A stretch of 64,000 nt of DNA, from positions 8,349,917 through 8,413,916 of the forward strand of contig NC_026501.1 of assembly GCF_000182925.2 (NCBI RefSeq). Direction: 5' to 3'. Both the position numbers and the translations under genes were made by a program. Below are positions 61,559 through 64,000 of the stretch, one piece after another; positions within the stretch are counted from its first letter, which is position 1; each line of letters opens with the position of its first letter. A model generated the notes under the pieces. That model saw nothing but the letters and a program-made list of their open reading frames with translations. It searched no databases and was not told where the DNA came from. The stretch is from Neurospora crassa OR74A. Lineage: Eukaryota > Ascomycota > Sordariomycetes > Sordariales > Sordariaceae.

Positions 61559-62821
61559 GAGATTGATGCGGAAGAAGAGGGCGTGGCAGGGGACGAGGAG
61601 GGGATGAAGAGGTTTGGATTCGCAGAATTATTGTGTGTGGCAAAGGAAAAATAGTCAAAGAGGTACAGGAGGTGTTCACGATTGACAAGGAGATTGAGAA
61701 GAGAGATATCGAGTTTCTGAAGGACATAGTGGAGAAGCTGGCGGCGAATCTTGATAATCGGCCCGAGAGAGAGGGATGGCTGGAAAGGGCGCATTATATC
61801 AAAAGGGAAAAATTAAAGGCTGGAAAATGAAAGCAACATGGCTGAGGATAACGAGAACTGGTTGGAGGAGAGTGTTGGGAATGCAGCGGCAAAGGGGTTG
61901 CTGTTGCTCGGGAAAACGAGAGAAGAGAAAACGAGAGAAACGTGGAAACGAGCAGACTAACGGGAATGACCAAGACGCAGAAAGGACACCGATCAAAGGA
62001 CCTCGCGGAGTAAAGACGCACTCATGAGAATAGGTCTAGGCGGGAAGTTGTTTGGTGTATAGATGGTATAGGAAGAACCATTGAGGGCCGGGAGGCAGGT
62101 TTGTTTACTTTTCTACTCATGCTGGAAAGACAATCGGGAAGGAAGATGAGGAGACAGAGCACTGGAGGGAGCAGTTTGGTGTGGGGGTGTCGAGTGAGGA
62201 AAATATCCTTCTTTTCGTCTTGGTTTGGGTTGAGGGTTATTTCGGATCCCTGTGTTGGCGGTGTTTGGTTTGGCGCAGAGGAGTTAGACTTAGTCCTGTC
62301 ACGTAACCTGTTTCCTGTACGTATGTAACGGGTTGACGAGCTAAAAGAAAAGAATTTGAGGACTTGAATAGTGCTCTCGTCTTCTTCGACTTAGAAATCC
62401 GGAAACAAAAAAGAATTTGAGGACTTGAAAAAAGCTCTCGTCTTCGACTTAGAAATCCGGAAAGGAACATGAAAGGAATTTGAGGAGTGACCAATGTGTG
62501 ATATGCTTGGCCAGTCATGCATTGTGTGTGTCTTTCTGAGAAACAGTAGAGGCGTAAGTGATGTATTGGAATATGTCGCAAAGGACAAGCCACCCAAAGC
62601 TACCTGTACCGATGCTTGAAATCTACCGTATTCTACCGAACTCCCTTACGTATATTCTGTTTCATCCTGTCTTATCAACTGTTTTGTCCGTGTATTCCAC
62701 CCATAACACCGTCACTTTTAGTGTATCAATTGATGCCCAATGCGAAAGAAAAAAAGTGAAAAAAGAGGACGAAAAGCCAAGCGCCATAACCACAACAGCC
62801 CAACGTGGAAAAACTACTAGT
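61559..62821. other. Intergenic region between convergent phenol monooxygenase and right-edge genes
   Basis: 1.26 kb. The frame stays open for about 30 codons beyond the monooxygenase stop and Glu/Lys-rich frames follow, but none starts with a good ATG context or resembles a family. Contains the direct repeats listed separately. Confidence 0.5.
62348..62488 (+). repeat. Imperfect tandem repeat, about 60-bp unit
   Basis: A unit beginning AAAAGAATTTGAGGACTTGA and ending TTAGAAATCCGGAAA occurs at about 62348-62405 and 62409-62463, with a third, truncated start (AAAGGAATTTGAGGAG) at 62472. Copies differ by small indels. Confidence 0.85.
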
Positions 62822-64000
62822 CTAAAACCTGACAACAGTAATCCTTCCCTCCTCATCCTCTCCCAGCACCCACCTCTCATCACCCGCCAGATATCCCCTC
62901 CTACCCACCAACTGGCTCCACATTTCATCCGCAAACTGCACTTCTTCACCTCTCCCTCTCTTTGATCCCTCCCCTCCGGCCTTATGTCCCTTATTCCTAT
63001 TCTCCTTCTTCCTCTCACTTCTTCTATTATTGTTATTGTTATTATCATCCTCCTTCCCCCCAACCTCCGTGTGCAAAGGCAAACCAGGCTTCACAGAAAT
63101 ACAAGCATTCCTCACACAAACACTAACAGTCTCCAACATGAAACAATGCCTGGCCGTGATCCTCACCCCCGCAGCGAAATCGACCATTTCTGCGACGGTC
63201 AGGTAGGGGAAATCTTCGTGGCGCCAGCAGGGGGCGAGGCCGGGAAAACGTTGCTGGTTACTTGCCTTTAAGAGATCCTCCAAGGATTGCTGGTATGTGC
63301 GGCGGGAGTCGGGGGGCATAGAGAAGTTGAAGGATTGGGAAGAGGGAGAAGGGGGACGGGAGCGGAGGAGGTGATGCAGGAGGGCTTGTTGGTCGGAGAG
63401 GAGGGTGTGGAAGGAGCGGGATGAGGAGGAGGAGGAGGAGGAGGGGGAGAGGGGTGGGGAGGGGGGAAGTTGTTGCCCGTCTTGGGCCTGAGGTGTCGTG
63501 GAAAAGAAGGAGGAGGATGACGGGGAGGCTGAAGAGGTGAGTGGAGAGATGGAAGTGGAATGATGTGCCCGTTGACAAAAGGACATATTCACATCCCCAT
63601 CTGCACCACACTGGTCCACCCATACTGGCCCATACACAGCGTCATTGTTTGTTGAAGTGAAAAGAGCCTGGTAGTAATGCGCATGAGACGGCTTAGCCCC
63701 TTGCTCCGCACCCTTCTTGACAGATGACAACAAAGGGATAGGAACAGCCGGCGTGCAAGGCACAATAGGAATACCCGTGCACTTGACATGGTGAACGCGA
63801 GGCGGACTAAGAGAGGAATGTTGGCCCTCGGCCCAGCGGTGTTCTTCCTCGATGAAATAGAGGTTCCGATCGTCGAGCGACAGATCACGTAGCTGTGGGT
63901 TGGCGCGCTGCCGTACGCCGTAGAAGTCGAGTTCACGCCAGGCCATGCGGCGGATTACTTGGGGACCGTTGGTTGCTGGAATGCGATCTGGTTCGGGGCT
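62822..64000 (-). CDS. Unrecognised protein, 5' part beyond right edge
   Basis: I do not recognise this gene. The frame runs from a stop at 62822 to the end of the window and is open upstream of the first visible Met (63946), so the true start is probably outside. Seen from N to C: RRMAWRELDFYGVRQRANPQ and LRDLSLDDRNLYFIEEEHRW, which look like a folded conserved block; a Cys-containing segment (VKCTGIPIVPCTPAVPIPLL); a long Ser/Pro-rich stretch with homopolymeric Ser; a helix (RRTYQQSLEDLLKASNQQRF); another folded-looking block (FPYLTVAEMVDFAAGVRITA, CVRNACISV); an Asn/Arg/Lys-rich low-complexity insert; and the end DERWVLGEDEEGRITVVRF. No membrane segment. Possibly a fungus-specific protein; function unknown. 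Confidence 0.7.
   Translation of the reverse strand, partial: SPEPDRIPATNGPQVIRRMAWRELDFYGVRQRANPQLRDLSLDDRNLYFIEEEHRWAEGQHSSLSPPRVHHVKCTGIPIVPCTPAVPIPLLSSVKKGAEQGAKPSHAHYYQALFTSTNNDAVYGPVWVDQCGADGDVNMSFCQRAHHSTSISPLTSSASPSSSSFFSTTPQAQDGQQLPPSPPLSPSSSSSSSSRSFHTLLSDQQALLHHLLRSRPPSPSSQSFNFSMPPDSRRTYQQSLEDLLKASNQQRFPGLAPCWRHEDFPYLTVAEMVDFAAGVRITARHCFMLETVSVCVRNACISVKPGLPLHTEVGGKEDDNNNNNNRRSERKKENRNKGHKAGGEGSKRGRGEEVQFADEMWSQLVGRRGYLAGDERWVLGEDEEGRITVVRF

Noticed and set aside
61559-62027. Glu/Lys-rich open frames after the phenol monooxygenase stop
   Set aside because: They lack a good ATG and begin inside the expected 3' untranslated region; no conserved sequence.

Overview
The window is nuclear DNA of a filamentous ascomycete, almost certainly Neurospora (N. 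crassa or a close relative). Three things point there. Genes carry short spliceosomal introns, mostly 50-150 bp, with GTRNGT-type donors, CTRAC/CTGAC-like branch sites and YAG acceptors. Intergenic DNA is rich in 'GTACCTAGGTACC'-type words and homopolymer runs. The gene at 37950-40023 encodes a 669-residue mitochondrial tyrosyl-tRNA synthetase whose length and motifs fit Neurospora CYT-18. There are no operons, CRISPR arrays or plasmid features.

Layout. Left part (1-14156): ogg1 (8-oxoguanine glycosylase, cut by the left edge, minus) diverges from the large U2AF splicing subunit (plus). Then come rps13 (plus), sdc1 (COMPASS Dpy-30 subunit, minus), fan1 (VRR-NUC repair nuclease, plus) and a serine/proline-rich conserved-looking protein of unknown function (minus, 13113-14156). 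From 14157 to 28353 lies about 14 kb with no convincing gene. It holds a decayed Tc1/mariner transposon (about 18136-18775), a 49-A run, and one weak small ORF. Middle part (28354-44580): hap2 (CCAAT-binding NF-YA subunit), bta1 (betaine-lipid synthase), the divergent mitochondrial pair sdh4 / cyt-18, npr2 (GATOR1/SEACIT subunit) and dsk2 (ubiquilin). Right part (44581-64000): a 4.9-kb gap, a chitinase-like GH18 protein that has lost its catalytic residues, a 3-kb gap with a 59-T run, vps53 (GARP tethering), a phenol 2-monooxygenase-type flavoprotein, and an unrecognised gene running off the right edge.

The genes are mostly unlinked housekeeping functions: DNA repair (ogg1, fan1), RNA processing and translation (U2AF, rps13, cyt-18), chromatin and transcription (sdc1, hap2), mitochondria (sdh4, cyt-18), nutrient signalling and lipid remodelling (npr2, bta1), protein quality control and traffic (dsk2, vps53). 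Two links are worth noting. sdh4 and cyt-18 share a 979-bp divergent promoter with four CCAAT motifs, and hap2, which encodes a CCAAT-box subunit, is nearby. The least ordinary items are the GH18 protein with three substituted active-site positions, an 18-nt microexon in sdh4, and the gene-poor 14-kb block.

Exon boundaries were worked out by reading frame, splice signals and family similarity recalled from memory; no alignment or transcript data were available.
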